Below the pieces are notes generated by a model, which saw nothing but the letters and a program-made list of their open reading frames with translations, was not told the origin of the DNA and did not search any database. Positions 1 to 9,500 of a stretch of DNA of 53,525 bases are shown here, one piece after another. The position numbers and the translations under genes were made by a program. Source of the DNA: Flavobacteriaceae bacterium (GTDB lineage Bacteria > Bacteroidota > Bacteroidia > UKL13-3); contig JANYDJ010000142.1 of NCBI GenBank assembly GCA_025363675.1, positions 1 through 53,525 of the forward strand, written 5' to 3'. Position 1 is the stretch's first letter; each line of letters starts with the position of its first letter.

Positions 1-7
1 ACCCAGA

Positions 8-358
8 TTACGCAATAGCCTTTTCAAAAGGATAGTCAAAAGCCTTTGAATAATTCCAAAGCCCACTAAACCATGCCCTTCTCTTTTTACTAAGGGCTAT
101 TTTCAGTACTAGTTTATCGTTTATTTTTTCGAAGTATGCTCCAATTGCAAAAGTACGATATCGCAAGGTTGACAATGTTTTCTGTGTCTTTTCTTGTAGT
201 ACAAATGTTCTAAAAAGAGCCATTAAATTATAGGCTATCATGGCAAATGTTAGGGCAGCTTCGGTAGCGTAAAAATCTTTTAGATTAAAGCTGTCAAAAC
301 CAAAATCATACTTTTCCCGATAGCTATCGGGATTAATTCTGTTTTCAGCATCGCCTCT
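8..358 (-). pseudogene. IS1380-type transposase, C-terminal fragment
   Basis: The minus-strand frame encodes the C-terminal third of a DDE transposase. It has an RGDAENRI stretch followed by KYDFGFDSF and an FYATEAALTFAMIAYNL helix, typical of the IS1380 family near the last catalytic acidic residue. The rest of the transposase (about two thirds) is missing. Upstream of the RGD motif (above about position 358) the sequence is antisense to an unrelated small gene, so the ORF-track start at 421 is spurious. Between ENRI and KYDFG there are seven residues where the family normally has about three. The extra DNA is an 18-bp palindrome (315-332). The element's terminal repeat downstream of the stop would lie left of the window. 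A contig edge in a repeated IS, or a chimeric join, cannot be excluded. Confidence 0.7.
315..332. repeat. 18-bp perfect palindrome inside the IS1380 fragment
   Basis: TCCCGATAGCTATCGGGA is a perfect palindrome. It lies exactly where the transposase reading frame is about 12 nt longer than the family norm, between the ENRI and KYDFG motifs, and it keeps the frame open. From general familiarity, this word recurs in other Bacteroidota genomes as a dispersed palindromic sequence (not verified here). Confidence 0.6.
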
Positions 359-361
359 TCT

Positions 362-526
362 ACTGCTACAGCAGAAAAAGCAAAAGCAGAAGCAGAAGTT
401 AGCAAACCTGACCCAGAACAAGCTATGAAAGATTCTCTAGAGAAAGTACGTGTAGAAGATTCAGTTAAGCACCACGCTGGCAAAAAAGGCGACATGCACA
501 AAGAAGGCGACATGCACAAAAAGTAA
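362..526 (+). CDS. 3' fragment of a small Lys/Ala/Glu-rich protein
   Basis: This plus-strand frame ends with TAA at 524-526 and encodes about 54 residues rich in K, A and E, finishing with a duplicated GDMHK motif (GDMHKEGDMHKK). A strong hairpin terminator follows 22 bp later, which supports this as the genuine 3' end of a gene. The 5' part is lost at the junction with the IS1380 remnant near 360. The frame stays open into the IS sequence, but no start there makes sense. Composition suggests a small secreted or cytosolic low-complexity protein; no family is recognised. Confidence 0.5.
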   Translation, partial: TATAEKAKAEAEVSKPDPEQAMKDSLEKVRVEDSVKHHAGKKGDMHKEGDMHKK

Positions 527-548
527 TCTTTCTTTTAACATTACAAAT

Positions 549-580
549 AAAAAAGGCAATCAGAAATGGTTGCCTTTTTT
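549..580 (+). terminator. Rho-independent terminator
   Basis: An 11-bp perfect stem (AAAAAAGGCAA / TTGCCTTTTTT) encloses a 10-nt loop and ends in a T run. It lies 22 bp after the stop codon of the small plus-strand gene fragment. The rest of 581-852 holds a candidate promoter and otherwise nothing recognised. Confidence 0.85.
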
Positions 581-694
581 ATTTATCTGAGATTTTCGAA
601 ACATCAAGTTGTTTTCACTTGGCTCGATTTAATTTGCTTAGTTTGCAAATTACTAGTTGGTTTTTGTTGCCTTGTAAAAAATAAAATAAAAATT

Positions 695-724
695 TTTGCG
701 GTTTAAATACCGTCGTTATCTTCG
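695..724 (+). promoter_or_regulatory. Candidate Bacteroidota promoter for the zinc-ribbon/WG gene
   Basis: A TTTG -33 half-site (695-698) and a TATCTTCG -7 element (717-724; consensus TAnnTTTG, one mismatch) are separated by 18 bp. This would give a leader of roughly 120 nt before the ATG at 853. Confidence 0.45.
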
Positions 725-852
725 CCCATCAAATTATGCACAAATAATTTGATAACGAACAACATAGTGCTTAAGCCTGCTCCTTCAAAAAAAGCACGTT
801 TAGCTTTTAAATAGTTTCAGTTACTTAATAAAACACATAAAAACTAACCCAC

Positions 853-2958
853 ATGGAAAACAATGCAAATCTAAATTGCCCTAATTGTGGCACCCAAGTT
901 TCGAGTAGCTTAAACTTCTGCTCTTCTTGTGGGTTTAATCTTAAAAATGCGGCAGAAAACAAAGAAACTCCCAAGGAGGAGCCAGAGGTTAAAATCACCG
1001 ATGCTGAACATGCAAAAGAAAAGAAAAGCCATAAGAAACCTGTCAATAAGCCTATGGCTGATATGAAAAGTTCTGTACCTCAGCGAAAAAAACCTGGTGC
1101 AAAGAAATGGGCATTGGTTTCTGTTGTTGTGTTGGTTATTGCATTGGGCTTATATAAATTCTCACCTAGCTTGTTTGGAGGAGTTGGGAAAGTAGATGTG
1201 ACCCATATCCCTTTTAAAGAAACAGAAAAAGGCCGTTGGGGATTAATATCGTATGATGGCCAAGTTTTGGTTTCAGAGGAATGGGAAAATGAACCCAGTG
1301 AGGCGATAGAAGGATATGTGAGAGTGCGGAATAAAGACGGTAAAACACAATTTTTTACAGTATCAGAAAAAGTAAAACAAGTGGGTGACGATTATGTGGA
1401 AGCATCGTTTCATAGAGAAGGTCTGTGTGTTGCCGTGAAGGAAAACTCTCCTATTGGATATTATGATAGAAAAATGAGTCTTGCTTTTGAAGTAAAGGTT
1501 TTGGATGGGAAAGCAATTGAAAGTGCGGGCTCATTTTTTGATGGTTTGGCTCGAGTTAAAGATGAGGATGGCAAATGGGGTTATATTAATAGCAAGGGTG
1601 AGTTAGCAATACCATGCACATTTGATGATGCAGAACCTTTTAAGGATGGACTTGCTTTGGTGTCAAAAAATGAAAAAAAAGCGGCTGGAGGATCTGAGAC
1701 GCAACATGGCTTCATTAATAAAGCTGGTGAAACAATTATTAAATTTGAGGCAGGCAAAATATACACATCATCGTCTGAAGGTCTAATTGCCTTTAGTGAT
1801 GACAAAGAACATAAACAATGGGGCTTTATTAACCACGATGGAGAGAAAATAATTAAACCAAGTGAAAAGTTTGCAGAAGTCTCACCTTTCTATCAAGGAT
1901 ATGCAACATTCTCCGATGGAAGTCTTTGTGGGATTATGGATAAAAAAGGAGAAATCATCATTAGACCTAAATATAAGTTTGCTACTTATGCTGATGGTTT
2001 GGTGATGATAAATGACGCTTCTACCTCAGACGATAAGAACAAATATGGATTTATTAATTTAGAGGGGGAGAAAGTTGTTGATCCAGACTATGAAAGTGCA
2101 CACCAGTTTCATAGTGATTATGCTTTTGTAAAACGTAGTACTAAATGGGAAATTATAGATAAAAAAGGCAAATCTGTAGGCAAAAAGGATTTTTATGCTA
2201 TCAATTATCGTGATGAGAATAGACTTAATATGTACGACCCCTTGGTGAGTTCCGATTTTATAGATATTCCCGGGATTGCAAGTAAAATGTTACCTGAATT
2301 AGGGGTAAATACATTTAATAGCCTGGATGGAAATACTGATATTGCAAAATTGATTAAGGTATTAAGCCTTGACAAGCCAAAGGACAGTGAGGTAAAGAAA
2401 GAAGAAAGGAAGGATGAGATAAACGACCCCTATAAATATCTTAGTCAATCTAGAACAGTATATGCTGTGAAAGAATTGAATGGAATGATCGCATACAATA
2501 TCCAAGCATATTTTAACGAAGATGTAAAAGAAGCTGTTACAGCCACCACTGCATCTGTTGAGAGAGAATACAGATATGGCTATAACGGTTACGATTATTA
2601 TCCTACTACAGTGACTAGAGAAAGAGTTACCGGTTATAAACTATCAAAAACTGCAAAGTTATTGAATGTATCATATTCATATTTCCTAAACAGAAAAGCT
2701 GAGCGTAAAACTGATAAAATATTTGCTGCACTTAAAGAAGCGATTGTAAAAAAAGGATTTGTACTACTGAGTCCTGAGGGAGATAAACTACAATCATATT
2801 ATTTTGGCAATAAGAAAGATGGATCTATTAAAATATATATATCCTCTAATGGAAGTAAAATTGATGTTCTGTTCTATTTTACTGAAGACCAACTGATGCC
2901 TGAATCTACAAGTATGATGCAAGGAAGCCCTGATATCCCTCAAGAGGAGCGAAAGTAA
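853..2958 (+). CDS. Zinc-ribbon, single-TM, WG-repeat protein
   Basis: The 701-residue protein begins with a double zinc ribbon (CPNCG near residue 9, CSSCG near residue 22). A Lys/Glu-rich linker follows, then one hydrophobic segment (ALVSVVVLVIALGLY, about residues 95-110). A long region of WG (KWG) beta-repeats runs from about 120 to 430, with units such as GKWGYINSKGE, KQWGFINHDGE and KYGFINLEGEK. The C-terminal 230 residues form a separate region without a recognised fold. Topology suggests a short cytoplasmic zinc-binding head, a membrane anchor and a periplasmic WG-repeat domain, probably for protein-protein contacts. The ATG at 853 places the zinc ribbon at the extreme N-terminus, which fits. 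The molecular function is unknown. A second, secreted WG protein occurs at 50577. Confidence 0.85.
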   Translation: MENNANLNCPNCGTQVSSSLNFCSSCGFNLKNAAENKETPKEEPEVKITDAEHAKEKKSHKKPVNKPMADMKSSVPQRKKPGAKKWALVSVVVLVIALGLYKFSPSLFGGVGKVDVTHIPFKETEKGRWGLISYDGQVLVSEEWENEPSEAIEGYVRVRNKDGKTQFFTVSEKVKQVGDDYVEASFHREGLCVAVKENSPIGYYDRKMSLAFEVKVLDGKAIESAGSFFDGLARVKDEDGKWGYINSKGELAIPCTFDDAEPFKDGLALVSKNEKKAAGGSETQHGFINKAGETIIKFEAGKIYTSSSEGLIAFSDDKEHKQWGFINHDGEKIIKPSEKFAEVSPFYQGYATFSDGSLCGIMDKKGEIIIRPKYKFATYADGLVMINDASTSDDKNKYGFINLEGEKVVDPDYESAHQFHSDYAFVKRSTKWEIIDKKGKSVGKKDFYAINYRDENRLNMYDPLVSSDFIDIPGIASKMLPELGVNTFNSLDGNTDIAKLIKVLSLDKPKDSEVKKEERKDEINDPYKYLSQSRTVYAVKELNGMIAYNIQAYFNEDVKEAVTATTASVEREYRYGYNGYDYYPTTVTRERVTGYKLSKTAKLLNVSYSYFLNRKAERKTDKIFAALKEAIVKKGFVLLSPEGDKLQSYYFGNKKDGSIKIYISSNGSKIDVLFYFTEDQLMPESTSMMQGSPDIPQEERK

Positions 2959-3019
2959 AATGCATCGATATTAATTTATTTAGATTTTGGATTTTTCTTA
3001 AAGTAATTCTTGATATCGA

Positions 3020-5548
3020 ATGAAAAATAGTATTTTACTAGTTGCGTTGCTATGGTCAATTAGTATGCACGCAGATAATATAAAAAAAGGCTTAAAATAT
3101 TTAGAGAAGAAAAATTATGCTAAGGCTCATACTTGTTTTAACAAAGCAGTAGTAAAAGACAGCAATAATGCAATAGGGTGGTATGGGCTTTATAAACTAT
3201 ATAGTGATAAAGCTACTCCTTATTATAATTTAGAAAAAGGTAACACTTATGCCTTTAATGCCAAAAACACCTTACTAAAAATTGATTATGATCCAGTAAA
3301 GTATAAGCTAACCCGAAGTGAGATAGAGAATGCTTTTTATTCCATCGATCGTGAGTTGTATAACAATGCTTATGTGAATATTAGCATTATTTCATTAGAA
3401 TATTATATATCTATATCTAAGTATACTCCCAATATGGCATATGCCACCAAGTCAAGAGATTCATTGGCCTATGCGAAAGCAAGTACCGAAAATACTATCA
3501 GTGCGTATGCAATATTTGTTCAATTATATCCGGAGGCAAATGAGTTAAAGCAAGCACAAGAAAATATAAGAATTCTAGAATTTTCAGGGTGTAAAACTAG
3601 TAGAGATATATCCTGTTTGGAAGCAATGAGAACCAAATACAGCGATAATACCAAATGGGTTGTCAAAATTCAAAATGAAATTTATTCAATGGCCTTAGAT
3701 TTAGCCGTCGAATCAGGGAAAAGTTCTGAGGTGAAAGCATACCTATCAAAATATACAGAAAGTAATATTATTGCAATAGCTCAGGCCAAATATGATAGTA
3801 TGTTTTTTTCTGAAAGTATTCCAACTGGAGATTATCAAAAAGCAGAAGAATATATAAGGAACTACCCTACGTCCAAATATAGAAAATTGGCTGAAGAAAA
3901 GTTATATATGTTTTTTACCGCCGATGAAACAAATACCGAAAAACTTTATGAATTCTCTAAGAAATATCCCGAAAATCCATTTGCTGAAATATCATTCAGA
4001 AAACACTTCTTACTATTGACTAATAACCTTCAAGACTCTTCGGGATTAGCAAAATATGTAAGCGAGTATAAAGAGAGCAAATTGTATAATGAAGCCCTAG
4101 AGGCTTTCTATAAAATTTATACAGAACATGAAACAAATCCATCTTGTATTTTATCATTCAAACAATTTGTAACGGAGCCCTCACATATTGACTATCTTAA
4201 CTATAAATATTTTATTACTTTAACTAAAGAAGGTTTAAATCTTGAAGGTTTAAAAAAGTTTATTGCAAATAAAAAAAATTCAGGTTCTATTTATCGAGAT
4301 TATGCATTATTACGATACTACCAATTGTTCACTGAAGCATATATGAATAAAAAGAATGTTGCTGCCTATTTAAATGATAATGTTTATTCTGTATCTATAT
4401 ATAAGAAGCATGCTCAAGCATGTAAATTTGAAAATGACATTTATTCTATGAGCGAAACAAATTTATGGGCCTGGATAACGACCAATAGTAATGATATATA
4501 TTTAAAGGATGCGTTACATAAATACTGTCAAAAAAACACACAAGGTAAAGAAGCTTATAAAGAAAAATTGAAGGTGTTCTTAATGAATAAAACAGAAAGC
4601 TATATTTATTGGGATTATGTAACAAGTTGTGTAAGGACAAATAATAATTATGGCAATAATGTGCAATGTTACGCACCTAATAATTCCCAACTAGAAGTTG
4701 ACAAGAATATTGGGGAACTAACATATGCAGCGGTAGAATACCCTTTTGATAAATCATTTAAAGAAACAAAAAATAAAGCCGCTGAGCAGGGAACTACTGA
4801 AATAGTCACTGCCAATCATACAGAAACTGCTGACCAAATTATTGAAACTACTACTGAGGAATCACAAATAAAATTAGAGACGAACGAAAATATCATCTTT
4901 AAACCTACTGAATTAGTGGCAATGACAAAGGATATTTTATTTTCAGCAGCTTATAAATTATTCAGCAAAAGAATTGATTATAATGACGACGAATTATATA
5001 CCGAATTGCTAAGACAGTATGATAATGAAAGCTATAACACGCTTTATCAATCTAGTGCCAATAGCCAATTATATGTTACGAGAGGCAAATCTATATTGGA
5101 AGATTTACAAAAAATTGATCCGTTTAATAAATTGTACTCTTTCGAAATAACATGTAATGCTAAAAACTATTGGGGTGGATCATCAGCAGTAGTTGAACTA
5201 GAAAACAATATTATAAAAATAACTTCTATAGTCATTGAGCACGGATACACGATGCAGAACTATACACATAACTCAATTAAATTTGACAAGGGCAAGTGGC
5301 TTAACACTCATTTTAATGCTCTCAATGCGTCTGATTTTCAGTTCCCAGTATATAACGAAAATCAAACTTTAAACGAGTATTCTGTAAAACCTATATTTTC
5401 TATTTTACCTTTTAAACTTGGCCCTGACCAAAATCAATTTATTGTTTTTATACATAGAATGGAAGTGTATTGGGGCAAAACTCTAGTCAATACGCTTTCT
5501 TCAACACACCCGTTGAGTCATTATATGCCCGATTATAACTTTAGGTAA
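3020..5548 (+). CDS. Secreted TPR-like repeat protein
   Basis: The protein has 842 residues and an N-terminal signal peptide (SILLVALLWSISMHA). Immediately after it comes a TPR-like helical pair (KKGLKYLEKKNYAKAHTCFNKAVVKDSNNAIGWYGLYKLY). Further degenerate helical repeats with the N/YP-x-S/N pattern of periplasmic TPR proteins (NYPTSKYRKLAEEKLY, KYPENPFAEISF) extend to about residue 560. A low-complexity Thr/Glu linker near 600-640 leads to a C-terminal domain of about 190 residues with no recognised family. It lies 61 bp after the WG-repeat gene on the same strand and may be co-transcribed with it. The role is unknown; a scaffold function in the cell envelope is the natural guess from the repeats. 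Confidence 0.75.
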   Translation: MKNSILLVALLWSISMHADNIKKGLKYLEKKNYAKAHTCFNKAVVKDSNNAIGWYGLYKLYSDKATPYYNLEKGNTYAFNAKNTLLKIDYDPVKYKLTRSEIENAFYSIDRELYNNAYVNISIISLEYYISISKYTPNMAYATKSRDSLAYAKASTENTISAYAIFVQLYPEANELKQAQENIRILEFSGCKTSRDISCLEAMRTKYSDNTKWVVKIQNEIYSMALDLAVESGKSSEVKAYLSKYTESNIIAIAQAKYDSMFFSESIPTGDYQKAEEYIRNYPTSKYRKLAEEKLYMFFTADETNTEKLYEFSKKYPENPFAEISFRKHFLLLTNNLQDSSGLAKYVSEYKESKLYNEALEAFYKIYTEHETNPSCILSFKQFVTEPSHIDYLNYKYFITLTKEGLNLEGLKKFIANKKNSGSIYRDYALLRYYQLFTEAYMNKKNVAAYLNDNVYSVSIYKKHAQACKFENDIYSMSETNLWAWITTNSNDIYLKDALHKYCQKNTQGKEAYKEKLKVFLMNKTESYIYWDYVTSCVRTNNNYGNNVQCYAPNNSQLEVDKNIGELTYAAVEYPFDKSFKETKNKAAEQGTTEIVTANHTETADQIIETTTEESQIKLETNENIIFKPTELVAMTKDILFSAAYKLFSKRIDYNDDELYTELLRQYDNESYNTLYQSSANSQLYVTRGKSILEDLQKIDPFNKLYSFEITCNAKNYWGGSSAVVELENNIIKITSIVIEHGYTMQNYTHNSIKFDKGKWLNTHFNALNASDFQFPVYNENQTLNEYSVKPIFSILPFKLGPDQNQFIVFIHRMEVYWGKTLVNTLSSTHPLSHYMPDYNFR

Positions 5549-5552
5549 TATT

Positions 5553-6557
5553 TTATTTCATACTCCAAGTCAATCCAATTCGATGGATGTTCCCCAATTT
5601 GAATTTATTGCAAAAACCATAATCTATATTTAGGCTCCCCTTCCGTTTTTGCAACTTTAGGCCAAAACCTGCCGAAGGGAATCCTCCTTCGTCTACACCA
5701 AATTCATAGCCTGTTCTAAGATATAATAGCTTATGCCAGCCATATTCTAGCCCCATTGAAAATGTCTCGTTGTTATCACTATAATGGTTTAATTGGGCTG
5801 TACCTAACATAAATTGATTGTTCCCTCGCCAAACATCCATAGCAAACCCCAAACGAAAAACCGCTGGAACCGATACTCGCTGATAATTTGTAATATCTGA
5901 CTGCCCGCTAAATTTGAGTACTTCCATTTGCCCATTCGGTTTAACATTGGCTCCAAAATTATTAATGGTAACTGCAAACCTCGCATTTCTGATATCTAAA
6001 TCGTAGCGTAATCCGAAATCAAACAATAAATTATTGACTGTTACACCTGCCAATCCTTCATGTGCTAACTTCATATTAATTCCAAACGAAAAAAAATCTG
6101 TGAGCGTACGAGCGTAACTACTGCCAATCGTCCAACTATTCATATTGATAGTTCGACCTGTTCCAAATGGTTGGAATTCTGTAGTTTCCATCATACTACC
6201 AAAATCGTTGTAAGCTAAGCTAATGCCAAATTTGGTATACTTCCCTTTGTTAAATACCGCAGATACCCAGCTTTGACTAGTATTGACAAAATACCTAGTG
6301 GTAGAAATTTGCACTTTTACTTTTGCAGTATCCCCTTTTACAAGTCCCGCGGGATTCCAATATGCTGCTGAAGGGTCATCAACCAAGGCGATTACTGCAC
6401 CCGCCAAGGCTCCCGATCTACCATCGGGCCAAACTTTTAAAAACTGCATTCCTGAAGTACCTGAACGACTATTACCAAAAGTAGGAAGTACTTGGGCAAA
6501 AGCATTATACAAGGGATTTGCAAACAGAAAAAGAAATAATAAACTCTTATTTTTCAC
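5553..6557 (-). CDS. PorV/PorQ-family outer-membrane beta-barrel protein
   Basis: The 334-residue protein has a signal peptide (LLFLFLFANPLYNAFAQ) and the N-terminal signature of the PorV/PorQ family (SGMQFLKVWPDGRSGALAGA, then DDPSAAYWNPAGL), which resembles FadL-type barrels. Alternating beta-strands fill the rest and the chain ends in a barrel-like strand (GLTWSMK). In this family PorV is the T9SS shuttle that carries cargo to the sortase PorU; PorQ and other paralogues are T9SS-associated. The gene starts 10 bp after the stop of a 1348-residue T9SS cargo gene, so the pair is almost certainly co-transcribed. Which paralogue it is cannot be settled by eye. The stop codon lies 4 bp from the convergent TPR gene. 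Confidence 0.85.
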   Translation of the reverse strand: MKNKSLLFLFLFANPLYNAFAQVLPTFGNSRSGTSGMQFLKVWPDGRSGALAGAVIALVDDPSAAYWNPAGLVKGDTAKVKVQISTTRYFVNTSQSWVSAVFNKGKYTKFGISLAYNDFGSMMETTEFQPFGTGRTINMNSWTIGSSYARTLTDFFSFGINMKLAHEGLAGVTVNNLLFDFGLRYDLDIRNARFAVTINNFGANVKPNGQMEVLKFSGQSDITNYQRVSVPAVFRLGFAMDVWRGNNQFMLGTAQLNHYSDNNETFSMGLEYGWHKLLYLRTGYEFGVDEGGFPSAGFGLKLQKRKGSLNIDYGFCNKFKLGNIHRIGLTWSMK

Positions 6558-6567
6558 TGTCTCAAAA

Positions 6568-9500
6568 TTACTGAATTATGAGTTTTTTGCAGATGATATT
6601 ATTGTTATCTTTTAGTTTAATTATATAACATCCCTTAGGAAAATTACTGCAATTAATCTCTTCAATATGCTGTTTTAGCTGATACGAGAGCATGGACTTA
6701 CCTGTTAAATCAAAAATTTCTATCATTATGTTTTGCTTATCAGTTTGCAGCGTAAATATTCCAGCATTGGGATTGGGGAACAACTCAAAAAACAAATCAC
6801 TTCCAATTTCATTTATTGAAACTTTTGCCAAATCAATATCCAGTGATTTTGCATTACAACCGTTGGAGTCAGTAATATGTACTTTGTATATTCCTAGTTG
6901 ATTATATATATAGGTTTGATTGGTAGCACCAGTTAATGCACTCCCGTTTAAGAACCATTGATAGTTAGCTGCAGCAGAACTGGTAAGTTTTTTATTGGGT
7001 ATATCAGTGGTGATACTGGGTTTGGCCAAGGATGGGAATACGGTGATGGTTTTTGCCTGTTTATTGGTACATCCGCCACTGTTTGTTACATCAATTTCAT
7101 ATTGGGCACCCACTGTTACTAATAATGAATTGGAAGTAGCCGAGCTAATTACGACACCGTCTTTTTTCCATACATAAGTGTTACCTACTGCATTGGGAAC
7201 ACTTAAGATAACCTGGCCCCCGCTACAAAAAATAAAGGGCCCGCTTCCAGAAATGCTTGCATTGGGTAAAGTATTAATGGTAACAGTAATTCCTTTCGAC
7301 GTATCGGTGCAGCCAATACCGTTGCTTAGAACCAGCTGGTAGATACCAGAACTGTTTGCGGTGAGTGTATCCAAATTTGCACCTGTTATCATACTTCCAT
7401 CTTTAAGCCATTGGTAAGAAAATCCTGCACTTGAAGGGCCTATCAGATCAACTGTTTTTCCTGCACAAAGTGTGGTACTTCCGTTTGCTGTAATTGTGGA
7501 AGTTGGTTTCGAATTTACTGTAACACTAACTGTTGATGAAGTGCTAGAGCCACAACCATTAGTAACCACTAAATCGTAACTACCGCTAACCTTGGCACTA
7601 TATATAGAATCCGTAGCTCCATTTAAGTTGTTGCCATTAAAACGCCATTGGTATGACCATCCAGCACCTGTAGTGGCTTTGAGTGCAACGAGTCCGCCTT
7701 GGCAAAAGGTTGTATTTCCTTGTGCTGTAATGGAAGCAGACGGAGCAACATTATTTACCGCAACCTGCACCGCACTAGATGAGGTAGTGCAAGCACTGTT
7801 ACTTACCTCAGCAAGGTAGTCGCCCGTTGTTTTGGCTATAATACTTGCGGATGTGGCTCCAGAAATAACATTGCCGTTTTTTTTCCATTGCACTGTTTCC
7901 CCGCTTTTTAAAGTAACGCTCAATATCACAGAATCTCCTGTGCAAAATGAAACTTTCCCACTTTTATTGACAATCGGATTGGGTGCAGGATTTATGGTGA
8001 GGTCCGTTCCGTTATCACCGCCATTAATAGCTGGGCTGCTTCCAACTACTCTAATGCGATAGCCAGTTCCTGCTACTGTGGAAATGGGGATTTGAACATT
8101 AATATTGGCAGGGAATGAATCATTTAAGGTGCTTAATTTTACAGGGCTGCCAAAACTGCCCTTAGCATCAGATAACTGCACTGTATAAGTATTAGTGCCA
8201 TTGAACTGTCCACTTTTGAAGGTGATATTTACTTTATCGCCCGAGCAGAAGGTAGTGGTAGAAATAGCATCCGTAGTGATAAACTGTGGTTTCACTATAT
8301 AATTATAGTTTGCTCCATTATTGTCATTAACATTAATGGAATACATTTCGTAGTAATTATATACATTTATTTTGGTGGAAGAAAAAGCATAGTATAATAC
8401 AGTATCTCCTGACGAATGTGGAGGAATAATAGCAGTGCCCATATTGTTATTCATTTTTACTGCTGAAATCATGGATGTCTTCCATTTATTGTTTGAGTAC
8501 CTTATATAAAAATACTCATTACCAGATGGTGTTTTATTTGTTTTAATCCCAATGTTTACGGCATTATTATTATATACATTTATTGGAGTTTGCCACACGC
8601 TGTCTATAGTAACTGGTAGAGAAGGCGTTTCCATAAATATAGCTTTTGTATTATTATAACCTTTATCCATAAAGTTCATGGTATACCAATTACCATCAGT
8701 AACTGAAATATTATTATTGGTAGTGCTACTATAAGTATAATCCTGTAGTGAATCCATTATCACATTTGTATTTGCCCACTGATTTTGATTATAATTAGCT
8801 GATGGGCCGCTGGTGAAAAGAAAATCATAACTACCTGCACTGGTATCGGCTCCACTTTTGGAATCAATATAAAAAGTGGTATGATATCTTTTAGCACCTA
8901 GGCTAAGCAGGGTTATATTACCACCAGCTTGAAGTTTTGAAGCCCAGTTTTTCTGAGTGGGTGGATTGGACCAATTGCTCCACTGCCCGGGCATGTTTAT
9001 ACCCTCAGCCACATATATATTGCTACAACCACTTTGTTGTGTAATAGTAATTGTGTTTGATACTGATTGGCAGCCATTACTTGCCGTTGCTATCATATAA
9101 TAAGACGAAACACTTTTTGCATAATATAGGGTATCTGTTTGCCCATTAATACTCGTACCATTATTAAACCATTGCACATTTGTTCCGCTGGGTTGGTTGC
9201 CGCTCAGTTTTATTGAATCACCCAAACAAATAGTATTGCCATTTAGCGATTGAATTTGCACTGTAGGAATAGTAATACTGCTCACACTAATAGCATTTGA
9301 ACTATCCTTATTACATGCATCTGAAATTATAACTTTGTATATACCACTTGCTGAAACATAGCAAAATGAATCTGTAGCACCTATTATATAGTTTCCATTA
9401 AGTGTCCATTGATATATTTTGCCGGTATATGAAATTTCTGAAAGCTTGATAGAGTCGCCCTGGCAGATATTTGTTTTGCCCGATGCAAATACTTTGGGAG

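Noticed and set aside
359-421. N-terminal extension of the transposase ORF in the track (MFWVRFANFCFCFCF)
   Set aside because: This part is the complement of the small plus-strand gene; IS1380 similarity begins only at the RGD motif.
280-519. 79-residue minus-strand ORF
   Set aside because: It is antisense to the 3' fragment of the small K/A/E-rich gene and to the IS fragment, with low-complexity translation and no motif.
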